Shown: piece after piece, positions 23,333 to 33,751 of the stretch
Layout: the number at the start of each line of letters is the position of its first letter
Numbering within the stretch: the first letter of the stretch is position 1
Notes under the pieces: model-generated
Databases searched by the model: none
Told to the model about the DNA's origin: nothing
Seen by the model: the letters and a program-made list of their open reading frames with translations, nothing else
Source of the DNA: Bacteroidota bacterium
GTDB lineage: Bacteria; Bacteroidota; Bacteroidia; Bacteroidales; UBA10428
Reading direction: 5' to 3'
Length of the DNA: 39,799 nucleotides
NCBI GenBank assembly: GCA_003252385.1
Contig: QKEH01000082.1
Span: 1 to 39,799, forward strand
Made by a program: the position numbers and the translations under genes

Positions 23333-25528
23333 TTAATTCAGGTAGGTAGTAACAAATTTATGGTATAACGCTTTGTTTTTAAGAAGCTGCTGGTGGGTAC
23401 CCTGCTCGGCCAGCCCTCCTTTTTCGAGAACCAGAATGCTATCGGCCTCTTTGAGGGTGTTAATCCGGTGAGCAATGCTGATGATGATTTTGTTCCTGAA
23501 TTTCTCCCGGATACCCTGCATGATTACCTGCTCGGTTTCCAGGTCGAGGGCACTGCTTGCTTCGTCCAGAATGATGATCTCAGCATCGGTGAGAAATACC
23601 CGGGCCAGGGCAATTTTAAGACGTTCGCCGCCCGAAAGCTTGATTCCGTTTTCGCCAATTTTTACATTGTAACCCAGGTATTGCGAACGGATAAACTCGT
23701 GAATATCGGCCATTTTTGCGGCTTCAAAAATTTCATCATCGCTGGCTCCGGGTTTGGCATAGGCAATATTCTCTTTTATGGTGCCATCGAAAAGGTAAAC
23801 TTCCTGGGGTACCACCGCCACTTTTTTACGGAAATAACCCGCCGGTACGGTATGTAACTCCTGTTGGTTAATGGTAATACTGCCTTCGTAGTGGTCGTAA
23901 ATTTTACTGAGCACTTTAATCAGGGTAGTTTTGCCTGAACCATTTCGCCCAACAATACCCACAAACTGTCCAGATTGAAGGGTAAAGGAAAGCTGATCCA
24001 GAATATTGCGCTCCTGGTTGTTCTGGTATTTGAAATTCACCTTGTTAAATTCAATTTGCCAGGGAGTATTTAACTGCGTTACGGCCGGAAGGTTGTAATC
24101 TATCGGCTCCTGAACCAATACATCGTTCAGGCGTTCGAACGTCACTGAAAGTTCGGTAAAAACAAACCACAAATGCGAAATACGCGAAAGGGCATTGGTA
24201 ATCATGGTGAAAATGGTAATAAAAGCCACGTACTGCCCAATGCTTAACTGATCGCGAAAGGTCAGATAGGCACCGTACCAATATACCACCGCCTGTCCGG
24301 CAAAGAAAATAGATTTAAGTCCGGTGGACAATTGAATGTATTGCTTTTCGGTTTTAAAAACCTTGTTCAGTGCGCGGGTGTACTGGTTTTTCCATTTCCA
24401 GTATTTCAGTTTTTCGATCCCCAGCAGGCGTACCGTTTGAATGCCCAGCAGGGTGTCCAGAAATTCGCCCATCGTCTTCAGGTTCTCTTTAAAAATAATG
24501 TTTTCGAGATTTTTTAAGCGAGGAGTAAAAACCAAGGTAATCAATACATACACTACAATAAAGGACAGGGAAATAAAGCCCAACGTACGGTTGTACACCA
24601 GCAACACCACAATGTACCCCAGAACAAAGAGGAAGTCGATCAAACTTTCCAGAATAGAAGGGTTCAGGGCGTGTCGTATCTTTAGGTTTTCCTGAAAGCG
24701 GTTGATGAAATCCTCGCGTTTGTGGTTATCGAAATACTGTTGCCTAAGACGGATGAAATGGTTGAAAAAATTGCTAAAGAACGAGCGCTCAAAGGCCACG
24801 TTGAACTGAGTGAGCAGCAAATTCCGGCCGAAGCTCAACACCACCTGGCTGGTGAAAATGACTACCATGCCCAGCAAAATGGCATACAGTAACTTGATGT
24901 TTTCGTTAACCAGCACCTGATCGAGTATGGTTTGGGTAAACAAGGGAAGAGCCAGCCCCAACATTTGCAGGCAAAGTGTGGCAACCAGGATTTGTCCCAA
25001 CCGTTTTTTGGATTGCAATATGGGTTCCAGGTAAAACCGATGGAAAATGTTTCGATGCTGCTTTCGGCGGTCGTCAACCAACTCGTTGAGTTCGTCGTTC
25101 TTGAAGATCGAATCGGTAGGGGTCAGATGCAACACCACACCGTTCCATTTCGAAGCAAACTCTTCCCGGGTGAATTCCATCTTTCCCACTGCCGGGTCGG
25201 CAATCCAGATTCTTTGATCCTTCACCTTGTAGATGACTACAAAATGATTGCCTTCGTAATGGGCAATGCACGGAAGGTTGAGTTCGGCGAGGTTTTCGAA
25301 ATCGAGCTGGTAGCCTTCGGTTTCGAAGCCAAAGGATTCGGCCAGCTCGCTGAGGGTGTACAAATCAATGCCTTCGACCGATACCCCGGCTTTTTCGCTT
25401 AGCAGGCTGCGAATATCGTAGTAGCCATAGTATTTGAAAATCATGGCCAGGCAGGTAGTGCCGCATTCCATCATGCCCGGTTGCTGGATAAATGGAAAGG
25501 GTTTAATTTTTCTGGTGAAGGTTCGCAT
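23333..25528 (-). CDS. Peptidase-containing ABC exporter (C39 peptidase-ABC, PCAT)
   Basis: A 731-residue bacteriocin-type exporter. The N-terminal C39 peptidase (about 1-130) has oxyanion Gln16, nucleophile Cys22 in MMECGTTCLAM, His95 in EGNHFVVIYKV and Asp111 in IADPAVG, so a complete catalytic set. It would cleave double-glycine-type leaders from the exported peptide. The transmembrane domain spans about 165-450 with six helices. The nucleotide-binding domain (about 485-731) has Walker A GRNGSGKTTL, signature LSGGE, Walker B IIILDEASSALD and a switch His in ISIAHRIN. It forms a two-gene operon with the HlyD-like adaptor. The promoter is at 25558-25590. No outer-membrane TolC-like channel or precursor peptide gene is seen nearby. 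Confidence 0.95.
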   Translation of the reverse strand: MRTFTRKIKPFPFIQQPGMMECGTTCLAMIFKYYGYYDIRSLLSEKAGVSVEGIDLYTLSELAESFGFETEGYQLDFENLAELNLPCIAHYEGNHFVVIYKVKDQRIWIADPAVGKMEFTREEFASKWNGVVLHLTPTDSIFKNDELNELVDDRRKQHRNIFHRFYLEPILQSKKRLGQILVATLCLQMLGLALPLFTQTILDQVLVNENIKLLYAILLGMVVIFTSQVVLSFGRNLLLTQFNVAFERSFFSNFFNHFIRLRQQYFDNHKREDFINRFQENLKIRHALNPSILESLIDFLFVLGYIVVLLVYNRTLGFISLSFIVVYVLITLVFTPRLKNLENIIFKENLKTMGEFLDTLLGIQTVRLLGIEKLKYWKWKNQYTRALNKVFKTEKQYIQLSTGLKSIFFAGQAVVYWYGAYLTFRDQLSIGQYVAFITIFTMITNALSRISHLWFVFTELSVTFERLNDVLVQEPIDYNLPAVTQLNTPWQIEFNKVNFKYQNNQERNILDQLSFTLQSGQFVGIVGRNGSGKTTLIKVLSKIYDHYEGSITINQQELHTVPAGYFRKKVAVVPQEVYLFDGTIKENIAYAKPGASDDEIFEAAKMADIHEFIRSQYLGYNVKIGENGIKLSGGERLKIALARVFLTDAEIIILDEASSALDLETEQVIMQGIREKFRNKIIISIAHRINTLKEADSILVLEKGGLAEQGTHQQLLKNKALYHKFVTTYLN

Positions 25529-25557
25529 TATTCCATTTCGCTTGAAATTGATAGGAC

Positions 25558-25590
25558 TAAATATAGGATTTTAATACGAAATGAAGCAAA
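25558..25590 (-). promoter_or_regulatory. Promoter of the C39 exporter operon
   Basis: On the minus strand TTTG (25587-25590) is separated by 21 bp from TATATTTA (25558-25565), one mismatch from the Bacteroidota consensus TTTG-N19-21-TAnnTTTG. The start codon at 25528 lies 30 bp downstream, a normal leader length. Confidence 0.65.
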
Positions 25591-25842
25591 GGCAAAAATA
25601 TTCCGAGACAAACAAAAAGGTTGCCATTGCAGGAGAAATACCGTGTTGTTCATTCACCAATATGGTGTCCCGTGCTGCTAAATTTTAAATTCTGAGCAAC
25701 ATGGGCGAATGCGAACGTTGCGATCCATGCAGTTCATGCTATGAATTATCGAACCCGGTGTTGCTTGTAAAACGAAATCAATTTTCTAACTTACCCGCAA
25801 ATACGCAGTCGATTATTGGTCTGCCAAATAGAAATAAGAGCC

Positions 25843-28800
25843 ATGATCACATTTCGGGGAAGGAGACTGGTAATGCTGGTCATATTGTCGGTTTATTCCG
25901 GATTATTGAGAGCCCAGGTGGATACGTTGCATTACTTGCCCCCATTGTACTATACGGGCAACAACAATAGTGACTATGGCGACCAGTATATCATCCTGTC
26001 CACTTTTGAAATCACCCCGTTTATCGTTACTATCCGCAACCGCGATGGTTCCTTCAATCAAAGCGTTTCGATATCGCAAAGCTCTCCGGCGCAAATCCAT
26101 ATGGGCTATCAGTTCAATGCCGTGGGCTTAATTGGACCTACTCAAAAAAACACAGTCCTGAATGATGAAGGGACGCGGTTCAAAACCTTTCTTCGTCAAC
26201 CTGACCCACCGTACCAGTTTGCAGGCAACCATCATTACCTCCAAAGGGACTGTTGGATTGGGCAAGGAATTCTATGCCGGATTTATGGCTTCCGTTCTGG
26301 AAGCCAATAACCATACCAATACCAGTAATCGGAGAAGGAGCCATTTTATTTCGGTTATGGCTTCGGAAAACAACACCTTTATTACCTTTTCCAACTCCAG
26401 GGTGCAATGGGACGGGCACCCGGTCAATACTTTTACCATTGCCCTTCAGGCGGGCCAATCGTACGTGGTTACCAAGGATTTTTACAATTCAGGGTTGAAC
26501 AATACCACGGTCAATCACTTCAATGGCACCAAAGTAACTTCCAATAAGCCGGTATCGGTAACTTCCGGGTCATGGACCTCGGCCATGGACAATGGCTTGC
26601 GGGATATTGGTCTGGACCAGATTGTGCCCGTGGATATTGTGGGCGATGAATACATTGTACTGCGGGGCAATGGCTCCAACCTGGTTGAAACGGTTATTGC
26701 AGTTTCAACCGGAGGGACCAACCGAATCTACCTTAACGGAAGCAGTTCTTCCTATACTACCCTGACTGGAGAAGGTGATTATGTAATTATTCCAGAGAGT
26801 CAGTATTCCGCCAATAACAATATGTACATCCAATCGGATCGACCTATCTACGTATATCAGTCGCTTGCGGGATCAACCAATAATGCGACCACCGGAATGG
26901 TATTTGTGCCAAGGCTTTCCTGCAACGTGGATAAAGAAGTTCAAATATCGTACGCCAATTTTTTGGGTAATCCGGAGGTAAAACTGGTTACTCAGGCAGG
27001 TTCCGGTATCACCATCAATGGAATCGGTGTGGGAGGAGCAAAAACAGTTCCGGGTAATGCATTCTGGGAGTCGTATTCTATAAATAGTACTACACTGGCA
27101 GCCTGTAATCCGGGCCCGGACTGGAATTTTACGATTCGCTCAACCGGGGCGTTAAATGCCGCATTGACCATCGAATCAGGGGCTATAGGAGCTGGGGGCT
27201 ACTATTCCGGTTTTGGCACCGTACCCGAAATCAGTTTTAACCCAATTATTGCACTCAATGGTTTTTGTGCATCCAATGCCCAATTGAATGCCTCGGGCTA
27301 TTCAACCTACAACTGGTATAAGGACGGGGCTGTTATACCCGGCGAAACAGGCCCTGTATATTACCCCAGTACTCCGGGCCGCTACAAAGTAGTGGGTATA
27401 ACCACCTGTGCCGGTCAACCCAGTTATACCTACCCTTCCGGCGAAGTGCTCATACTTCCATGTTTGTCCATTAATCCCGATAGTTTATCCATTCAGGAAG
27501 GGGACCTGGCCAAACCCAATGCATCCTTAACCATTCAACTCTCACATCCCTGGGATGAAGATGATGTAAGCTTCGATTATACAACCAGTCCGCTTACCGC
27601 CACCCAGGGGCTGGATTATCAATCGACCAACGGCACTGGTACCATTGCTTCCGGTACTACCCACTTTACAGTGGATGTGCCCATTTTAAACGACCTGCTG
27701 GCTGAAGACACCGAAATTTTTAATTTGGTGCTATCCAATCCCTCCAACGCCATCATTGAATCGCCTATCGCCAGGGCTTACATTACCGACGATGGCGATC
27801 CAAAACCTCAAATTAATTTGGAGGCCTCAAAAACGGTGAATGAATCCGCAGGTACCGTTACCTATACAGTTACGTTAAACCGGTTGAGCGGGCAAACCAT
27901 TACGGCCGGTTTCGCCATAACGGATGGTACTGCCCAGGCCGGTTTGGATTACAGCCGGTCCAGCTATACCGGTACACTTACATTTTTGCCGGGCGAACTG
28001 AGTAAAAGCATTACCGTTACTATTATCAATGATAATATTCATGAACCGGGAACTAACGAACGGTTTACCATTACCCTGAGTGCTCTTGTGAATGCAACCA
28101 GTGGCAATTTGAGTTCCACCACATCCATTGTCGATAACGAAACCACCCCGGTGATGACCCTTACAGGGGTAAGTGTAGCCGAGGGGGGCATTATCAATAT
28201 CACCGGTACTCTTTCGCATCCCAGTGCGCGAAATGTATTTTTTGCGTACTATACGGCAAATGGCACAGCAGTGGCCCCCGACGACTATACGGCCTTGCCA
28301 CTCATTAACGATACCATTTATGCGGGATCTTTAAGTTTTTCAGTTGGGGTAAATACCATCGATGATGCTACTTTGGAAGGAAGCGAACAGTTCCGGTTTA
28401 TGGTACAAAACCTGCAAAATGCCGTATTTTTAGGTTCTGCAACAAGTTTTACCCTGCTGCCTCAAATTCTGGATAATGAGGGCTTGCCCCAAATTACCAT
28501 TGCCGATGCAACCGGCGAGGAAGGAACATCCATAAAAATACGTGTCACCGTTTCGCATCCAAGTAGCACCCCAATAAGCTTTGAGTACCGCACGCTGGAA
28601 GGTTCGGCTGCCGAAGGGACAGATTATGCAGGGATCAACCCGGCTCAACTTTTCAGCATACCCGCCAATATGCTCCTGGATTCTATCCTGATAGCGAGTG
28701 TTGAAGATACCGATGAAGAAGGCGATGAAAGCTTTGAGGTACATCTGTCCCATGCTTCTTCCAATGCGCTATTTAATGACAGTATAGCCATTGTAACCAT

Positions 28801-30745
28801 TACAGATAATGACGAAACACCCTTGGCCCATAAGGATACCTACAGCACCAACGAAGATACACCGCTTACCGACAACGTGATGAGTAACGACGCCGGCTTG
28901 GGCGACCCACCGGTCGGTATCATTACGTATACTATGCCCCTGCACGGAAGTGTGTCCATAAATACCTCCACGGGTGCGTTTACCTATTCGCCTGCCGCAG
29001 ACTATTTCGGTAGCGACAGCCTACAGTATACCCTTGAGGATGCCGATGGCGACCAGTCCAGTACCTGGCTGGTGATTTCGGTTCTTGCACAAAATGACAT
29101 CCCGGTGGCTGTAAGGGATACCTTTTACATTGCCGAAGAACAACTTTTGGATACGACCATACTTCACAACGATTATGGACTGGGCGATGGTATTGATACC
29201 ATTGTGGTAACCAGCCACCCGGCTTCGGGTACCTTGCTTTTTAACAGCAACGGACATTTTACCTACACTCCGGTGACTGAGTTCTATGGCATTCGGAATT
29301 TTACCTACGAAATTACCGATGGAAACGGTGACCGAACTTCGGCCATTGTCCGCATTGTAGTGGCCTATTCCGACGACTACGACCCGGTGGCGGTAAACGA
29401 CACCCTCTCAACACCGGAAGATGTTCCCGTAGCAATTGCCCTGCTAACCAACGATTACGATACTGATGGTAACAACACCATCGACCTGGGTAGTGTGAAT
29501 GTGGTAACCCCTCCATTGCATGGAACAACTTCGGTGAACTTTATCACTGGAATAGTAACCTACACTCCAGGTACCAATTATCAGGGCAGCGACTTCTTCG
29601 AATATCAGTTTAGCGATGCCGGCTCTCGTACTTCCAATACGGCACGGGTGATCATTGCCGTTACCGCAAACAACGATGTACCAGTGGCCCGATGCCATAA
29701 ATCGGTGAATGCCTACCTAAATAGTACGGGCAGTTATACCCTGACGATGGCCCTAATTGACAGTAGTTCGTACGACCCGGATAGCGATCCGATAAATTTT
29801 ACGCTTAGTAAAACCAGTTTTACCTGCGCCGATATAGGCTACCATACCATTACCCTGACGGTACGCGATCCTTTGTTGGCACAATCGCAATGTACCAGCA
29901 GTTTGCACCTAAGGGATTCTACCTTGCCCTCAGTGATTGTATCGCCCGGAAACCAGGTGCGATACTGCACTGGCAGTTCCTGTGGTCAGAAAGTATTTTA
30001 TACCCGGCCCCAGTTTTTCGACAATTGTGGCGGTACGCAATACGGCACCCTGAAGGCAGGCTATACCAGTGGTTCTGATTTTCCGGTAGGTACAACTAAA
30101 ATTAAGTACAGTTACACCGACCCTTCGGGCAATGGACCGGTAGCAGATAGCTTTAATATTGAACTCCGGGATACCATTCGGCCTGGTATACAGTGTATAT
30201 CGGATACGGTATTTGTCTCCCCCGGATTGAACTTCAATATTAACTCTGCATCGTATGATCCCTTGGTCTCCGAAGTATGTGTTTATTCCTTATCTCAGGA
30301 TTATAACGGAGCGGCCACTTTGAACGGGATTTCCCTGAATAGCGGCATACATGCCATTACCTGGACGGCCACCGATGCCTCGGGCAATACGCGGACTTGC
30401 GTACAAGTACTCCGTGTATACGATTCATTAGTGGTTACCCTTGCTTCAAGTGATGCCAACGATACCATCTGTCAGGGCGAAACCCTGGTTTTAACAGCGA
30501 ATGTAACAGGTGGCATGGGAGTATATTCCTACCAGTTTTATATCGACGGTTCGCCTGTTGCCACTGGGGTAGTTGGTAATACTTTAACTATTTCCAGCCT
30601 TTCCTACACGCAAATGCATACTATTCTGGTGGAGGTAAGCGATGACTACGGCAATGTGGAGCAATCGCCTTCCCGGGTCCTGAAGGTGTGGAAAGAACCT
30701 CAGAACGGTCCGGTACAACATATTCCGAACCGTAAAGGAAACTAA
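25843..30745 (+). CDS. Giant modular surface protein: IgGFc-binding-like head, Calx-beta, cadherin-like and HYR repeats (one frameshift)
   Basis: The protein is read in two frames: 25843 to about 26185, then the frame of 26162-30745; removing one A from the AAAA at 26182-26185 restores NDEGTRFKPFFVNLTHRTS, giving about 1633 residues. The N-terminus (MITFRGRRLVMLVILSVYSG) is a signal peptide. Residues about 35-460 resemble the IgGFc-binding N-terminal domain (GDQYIILSTFEITPF, GDEYIVLRGNG, YVYQSLAGSTNNA). Four Calx-beta domains follow (bases about 27470-28820; marks such as DYTTSPLTATQGLDY, ITDNDET), then three cadherin-like/tandem modules (about 28830-29690, NEDTPL, DGNGDRTS), then HYR-type modules with Cys pairs (about 29930-30420) and a final Ig-like piece. 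It ends NGPVQHIPNRKGN without a recognisable T9SS tail. A cell-surface adhesin is the likely role. The 26162 ATG is an internal Met. Confidence 0.82.
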
Positions 30746-30787
30746 TTTCGCATATCCTGTTATCTTCGCAATGCGAAACGAATACCT

Positions 30788-32215
30788 ATGAAGGCCAACC
30801 GCAACTTCTATTTTTTTTGCCTGGCTCTAGCTGTGTTGTTGTTCGTCCCCAATCTGTTGCAAAAAGGCATGTTTGTGGACGGAGTGTGGTATGCCGCCAT
30901 CTCCAAAAACCTGGCGCACGGCATAGGTACGTTCTGGCAGCCGGTTTTCACCCGAACCATGTTCCCCGGTTTCTACGAACATCCGCCTTTGGTTTTTGGT
31001 TTGCAGTCGTTGTTCTTCTGTGCGCTTGGCGATGGTATTTATGTCGAAAAGCTGTATGCCCTGGTGGTGATTGTCCTGACTCTCTTACTGATCCATGTAC
31101 TGTGGAAGCAGATTTTTCGAGAACAAAAATCGCTTCAGGCTTATAGTTACCTGCCCATGCTGCTGCTTTGGATCGTGCACGATACCACGTATTTGTATTA
31201 TACGAACAATTTATTGGAGTGTACGCAAGGGGTATTTGTCTTACTCTCGGTAATCGCGTTACTTAACGGGGTACAGAGCCCATCCAAGGTGCGCTACCTG
31301 TACCTGGGCAGTGCCGGCATGTTGCTGTTTGCAGCTTTTTTGAGCAAAGGCTTTATTGGCTTGTATCCTCTGATTGCAATCGGGCTGTATGCTATCACCC
31401 ATAAAGAGCTTACTTTCCGAAAAACTTGCTTGTATACTTTGGTAGTGGCAGGAAGCTTCTTCCTGGTCGCTGCCTTGCTGTATGGTTTGAACGAGGCCGC
31501 CCGTTTTCATCTGAAAGAGTATCTCGATTCCCAGGTTTGGGCTGCTCTCCAAGGCAATCGGCAGGAGAATATGCAGTCGCACCGGTACAATATTTTGATA
31601 AAGCTAATGGAATCGAGCCTGTTACCGCTCACGCTAACGCTGGTTGTTTCGCTGATAGGATTTTATAAATACCAGGTTCGTGATTGGTTCCACTACAAAG
31701 CCCATATTTTATTCTTTTTGCTCCTGTTGCTATTCGGAGTGCTGCCAATGATGGTCAGTAAAAAACAAGCGTCCTATTACCTTCTCACGGTTACACCGTA
31801 CCTGTCGGTGATGTTGGCGTTGGTAATTGTCCAAAACAAAAGCGTGCTTGATCGTTTGGAGCAGTCGAAATGGTTCCCGAAGGTTGTGCTTGTTTTAGCG
31901 GTAGGTGCTGTAAGTTACTCTCTGATGAATATTCACGCCTACAACAGGCGCGACCGCACGGTATTGCAAGATATGGAACAGATGGAAGGTCACTTGACCG
32001 AAAACAGTACAATTGGTTGTGTGTCGCATTCGTGGGAAATAGGGATGTACGGGTATTTTATGCGGTACTACGGCGTCAGCCTGGATACTGCTGCACCCTA
32101 TCAGCATGCCTTGTTAGTGCACGATCGCCGTTTACCCTACGATTCGGTACATTTTATTCCTCTGGGACTGGGGTCCCAACAGTACGAGCTCTGCCGGGCC
32201 AGGCAGGGTAGATGA
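30788..32215 (+). CDS. Glycosyltransferase family 39/ArnT-like integral membrane protein
   Basis: A 475-residue polytopic membrane protein with about eleven hydrophobic helices. After the first helix comes MFVDGVWYAAISKNLAHGIG, with the acidic residue in the first external loop that is the catalytic-base position of GT-C/PMT-like enzymes, and then FYEHPPLVFGLQSLFF, the EHPPL motif typical of GT39/ArnT-like proteins. They transfer sugars from polyprenyl-phosphate donors to lipid or protein acceptors on the outer face of the inner membrane; donor and acceptor are unknown here. It begins 42 bp after the surface protein gene on the same strand, with a possible -7-like TATCTTCG just before it. Co-transcription or functional linkage with the adhesin (glycosylation) is only a possibility. 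Confidence 0.85.
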   Translation: MKANRNFYFFCLALAVLLFVPNLLQKGMFVDGVWYAAISKNLAHGIGTFWQPVFTRTMFPGFYEHPPLVFGLQSLFFCALGDGIYVEKLYALVVIVLTLLLIHVLWKQIFREQKSLQAYSYLPMLLLWIVHDTTYLYYTNNLLECTQGVFVLLSVIALLNGVQSPSKVRYLYLGSAGMLLFAAFLSKGFIGLYPLIAIGLYAITHKELTFRKTCLYTLVVAGSFFLVAALLYGLNEAARFHLKEYLDSQVWAALQGNRQENMQSHRYNILIKLMESSLLPLTLTLVVSLIGFYKYQVRDWFHYKAHILFFLLLLLFGVLPMMVSKKQASYYLLTVTPYLSVMLALVIVQNKSVLDRLEQSKWFPKVVLVLAVGAVSYSLMNIHAYNRRDRTVLQDMEQMEGHLTENSTIGCVSHSWEIGMYGYFMRYYGVSLDTAAPYQHALLVHDRRLPYDSVHFIPLGLGSQQYELCRARQGR

Positions 32216-32234
32216 ACGGTTCCGGCCCTATGGT

Positions 32235-33470
32235 TTAATACTCTCGCAAGCCCCTTTCGATATATTCCAATTGCCATACCCGGAAAAGAAATCCATCATC
32301 CGGCGGGCTGGAAGGTTCTGAACCCAGCAGTTGCTCCAGCGCCTTTTGGTGTTCAGGATCTACAGTTTCCTGAAAGATGGTGCGCAGACTGTAGTAGTAA
32401 CTGGTTCCTTGCAGGTCAATGCAGCATTCATCGGACTCCCCGGAGCTTTCCTGGCGCAGCGCTATCGATTTATAGCTGAGAGATTTCCCGAAATACTCCC
32501 TCAGGTAGCCGTTTTCCGTAAGGGTAGCCTCCGGTAGTAGTTGCCGGGCCAGCCGGGTTCGGAAACCAGCCTTCTGAAACCGGTGTTTAAAATGAAACGA
32601 ACAGTAATTGACGCCCAGCGGCAATTGCAATTGTTGCGCTGCTTCGATAATCTCGAGGGCTGCCAGTTCCGATTCGAGCACCAGCGGCCTTTCGGCAGGT
32701 ATCAGGGTGTAATTTCGTTTAAGCAGTTTTGGGGCGTTGTGCGCAGTCATCCGCAACTGGTGCAGGTTCAGGTGGCTTACGCCGGCCTCGGCCATAGCAG
32801 GCAACAGGGCAATAAGCCGGTCTTTTTCTTCCGGCACCGCGGGTATCTCGATGGTCAGCGTAGGAATAATGCCCTGAGCCTGTTTGACCCGTTCCAGATT
32901 GAAACCTGTAGCGCCAATGTCGAAGCGGATTTCGTTGAGTCCCGCATCGGCCAGTTGGTGTAACTTGTCCTTTTCAGCCAGCAGGCCATTGGTATACATC
33001 CAGGTATAGATCTCTGCGGAGGCAGTTTTACGAACCGCTTTCAAGTAAGCCAGCGTACGATCAAAGTACAACAAAGGCTCTCCTCCGCTGAAACTTACCC
33101 CTCGGAAGCCCATGTAGCGAACATACTCGGCATAGGTTTCGGGGTGTTCGAAGTTCAACCCCTGGGTCGAAGGAATTTCGTCGGTGGTTTGCGAGGCAGG
33201 GCAGTAAAAACAGGCTGCATTGCAGCGGTTGGTAATAAACAAACAGCTCCATTGTCCCTCGCCGCAAATGGCACAGCCCGGAGAAAGCTGCCGGTAAAAG
33301 GGTTTGGTAGCTTTAAACCGGGGCGTTGCTTCTAACGATTGCAACAGCCGGTCGCGCTGTTCCTGAAACTCTCCGGCCCGGTAAGGGTTGAGCCAGGGTA
33401 TGGACGGGTCAGAAAAGTCGTTTTTATTTTGGTTGAACAACGAATTCAGATAGGCGTAGTAGGCCTCCAT
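32235..33470 (-). CDS. Radical SAM protein with extra N-terminal cysteines
   Basis: A 411-residue radical SAM enzyme. The [4Fe-4S]-SAM motif is C83xxxC87xxC90 (NRCNAACFYC), followed by VSFSGGEPLLYF (the SAM-binding GGEP) and the TIM-barrel strand pattern EIYTWMYTNGLL, LNEIRFDIGATG, HLNLHQLRMT. Just before the core lies a CxxC and a further Cys (C66, C69, C76 in SPGCAICGEGQWSCLF), and the C-terminal part has a CC pair in ESDECCIDLQG and a Cys in NYCSFHFKHRF. These could bind an auxiliary cluster, as in several SPASM/twitch or activating-enzyme relatives; that is inference. It converges with the glycosyltransferase gene (19-bp gap). No peptide substrate or partner enzyme is visible next to it. 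Reaction unknown. Confidence 0.88.
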   Translation of the reverse strand: MEAYYAYLNSLFNQNKNDFSDPSIPWLNPYRAGEFQEQRDRLLQSLEATPRFKATKPFYRQLSPGCAICGEGQWSCLFITNRCNAACFYCPASQTTDEIPSTQGLNFEHPETYAEYVRYMGFRGVSFSGGEPLLYFDRTLAYLKAVRKTASAEIYTWMYTNGLLAEKDKLHQLADAGLNEIRFDIGATGFNLERVKQAQGIIPTLTIEIPAVPEEKDRLIALLPAMAEAGVSHLNLHQLRMTAHNAPKLLKRNYTLIPAERPLVLESELAALEIIEAAQQLQLPLGVNYCSFHFKHRFQKAGFRTRLARQLLPEATLTENGYLREYFGKSLSYKSIALRQESSGESDECCIDLQGTSYYYSLRTIFQETVDPEHQKALEQLLGSEPSSPPDDGFLFRVWQLEYIERGLREY

Positions 33471-33632
33471 AAGTAGTGGGTGCGTTAAATGAACAAACAG
33501 GTATTGAAGGGGTAAAAGGGGTGCGCGCGCCGAACCGGAAAGCTTATAGCTCGGAGAAAATGTATAGAAACAAAAGGAAAGGTTCCCAATGGAAAGCTAT
33601 CATACGGTATGTTTCGAAGCAGTTCACCGGTG

Positions 33633-33640
33633 CAAATATA
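33633..33640 (-). promoter_or_regulatory. -7 promoter box upstream of the radical SAM gene
   Basis: The minus strand reads TATATTTG, an exact match to TAnnTTTG, 163 bp upstream of the start at 33470, which would give a long (roughly 155-nt) leader. No -33 TTTG is evident at standard spacing. Confidence 0.4.
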
Positions 33641-33695
33641 CTGGTATTGCATTGGATTACAGCGGGGGGTTACACTATTCCGGTTTGCAGCCGAT

Positions 33696-33730
33696 AAAAA
33701 AAAGGGCTGCAGTAGTAAAATCTGCAGCCC
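33696..33730 (-). terminator. Strong rho-independent terminator
   Basis: On the minus strand GGGCTGCAG/CTGCAGCCC form a perfect 9-bp stem (arms 33704-33712 and 33722-33730) with a 9-nt loop, followed by eight T residues (A run 33696-33703 on plus). It lies 22 bp after the stop of the T9SS remnant and probably once ended that gene's transcript. Confidence 0.9.
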
Positions 33731-33751
33731 TGAAAAGATTTTAATCCCGGC

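Noticed and set aside
25701-25970. A small plus-strand frame with a Cys-rich start (MGECERCDPCSSCYE), upstream of and overlapping the adhesin start, considered as a peptide substrate for the C39 exporter.
   Set aside because: The cysteines sit at the N-terminus where a leader should be, there is no double-glycine cleavage site, and the 3' half overlaps the adhesin's signal-peptide region in another frame. Probably chance.
26162-30745. The ATG at 26162 as the true start of the surface protein.
   Set aside because: The preceding frame carries a signal peptide and the missing head of the same domain, joined by one extra A; the ATG is internal and would give a protein without an export signal.
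32235-33470. The radical SAM protein as a maturase for peptides exported by the C39 transporter.
   Set aside because: It lies about 7 kb away beyond other transcripts, no precursor gene is near either one, and its sequence does not show the typical peptide-maturase recognition domain that I could identify.
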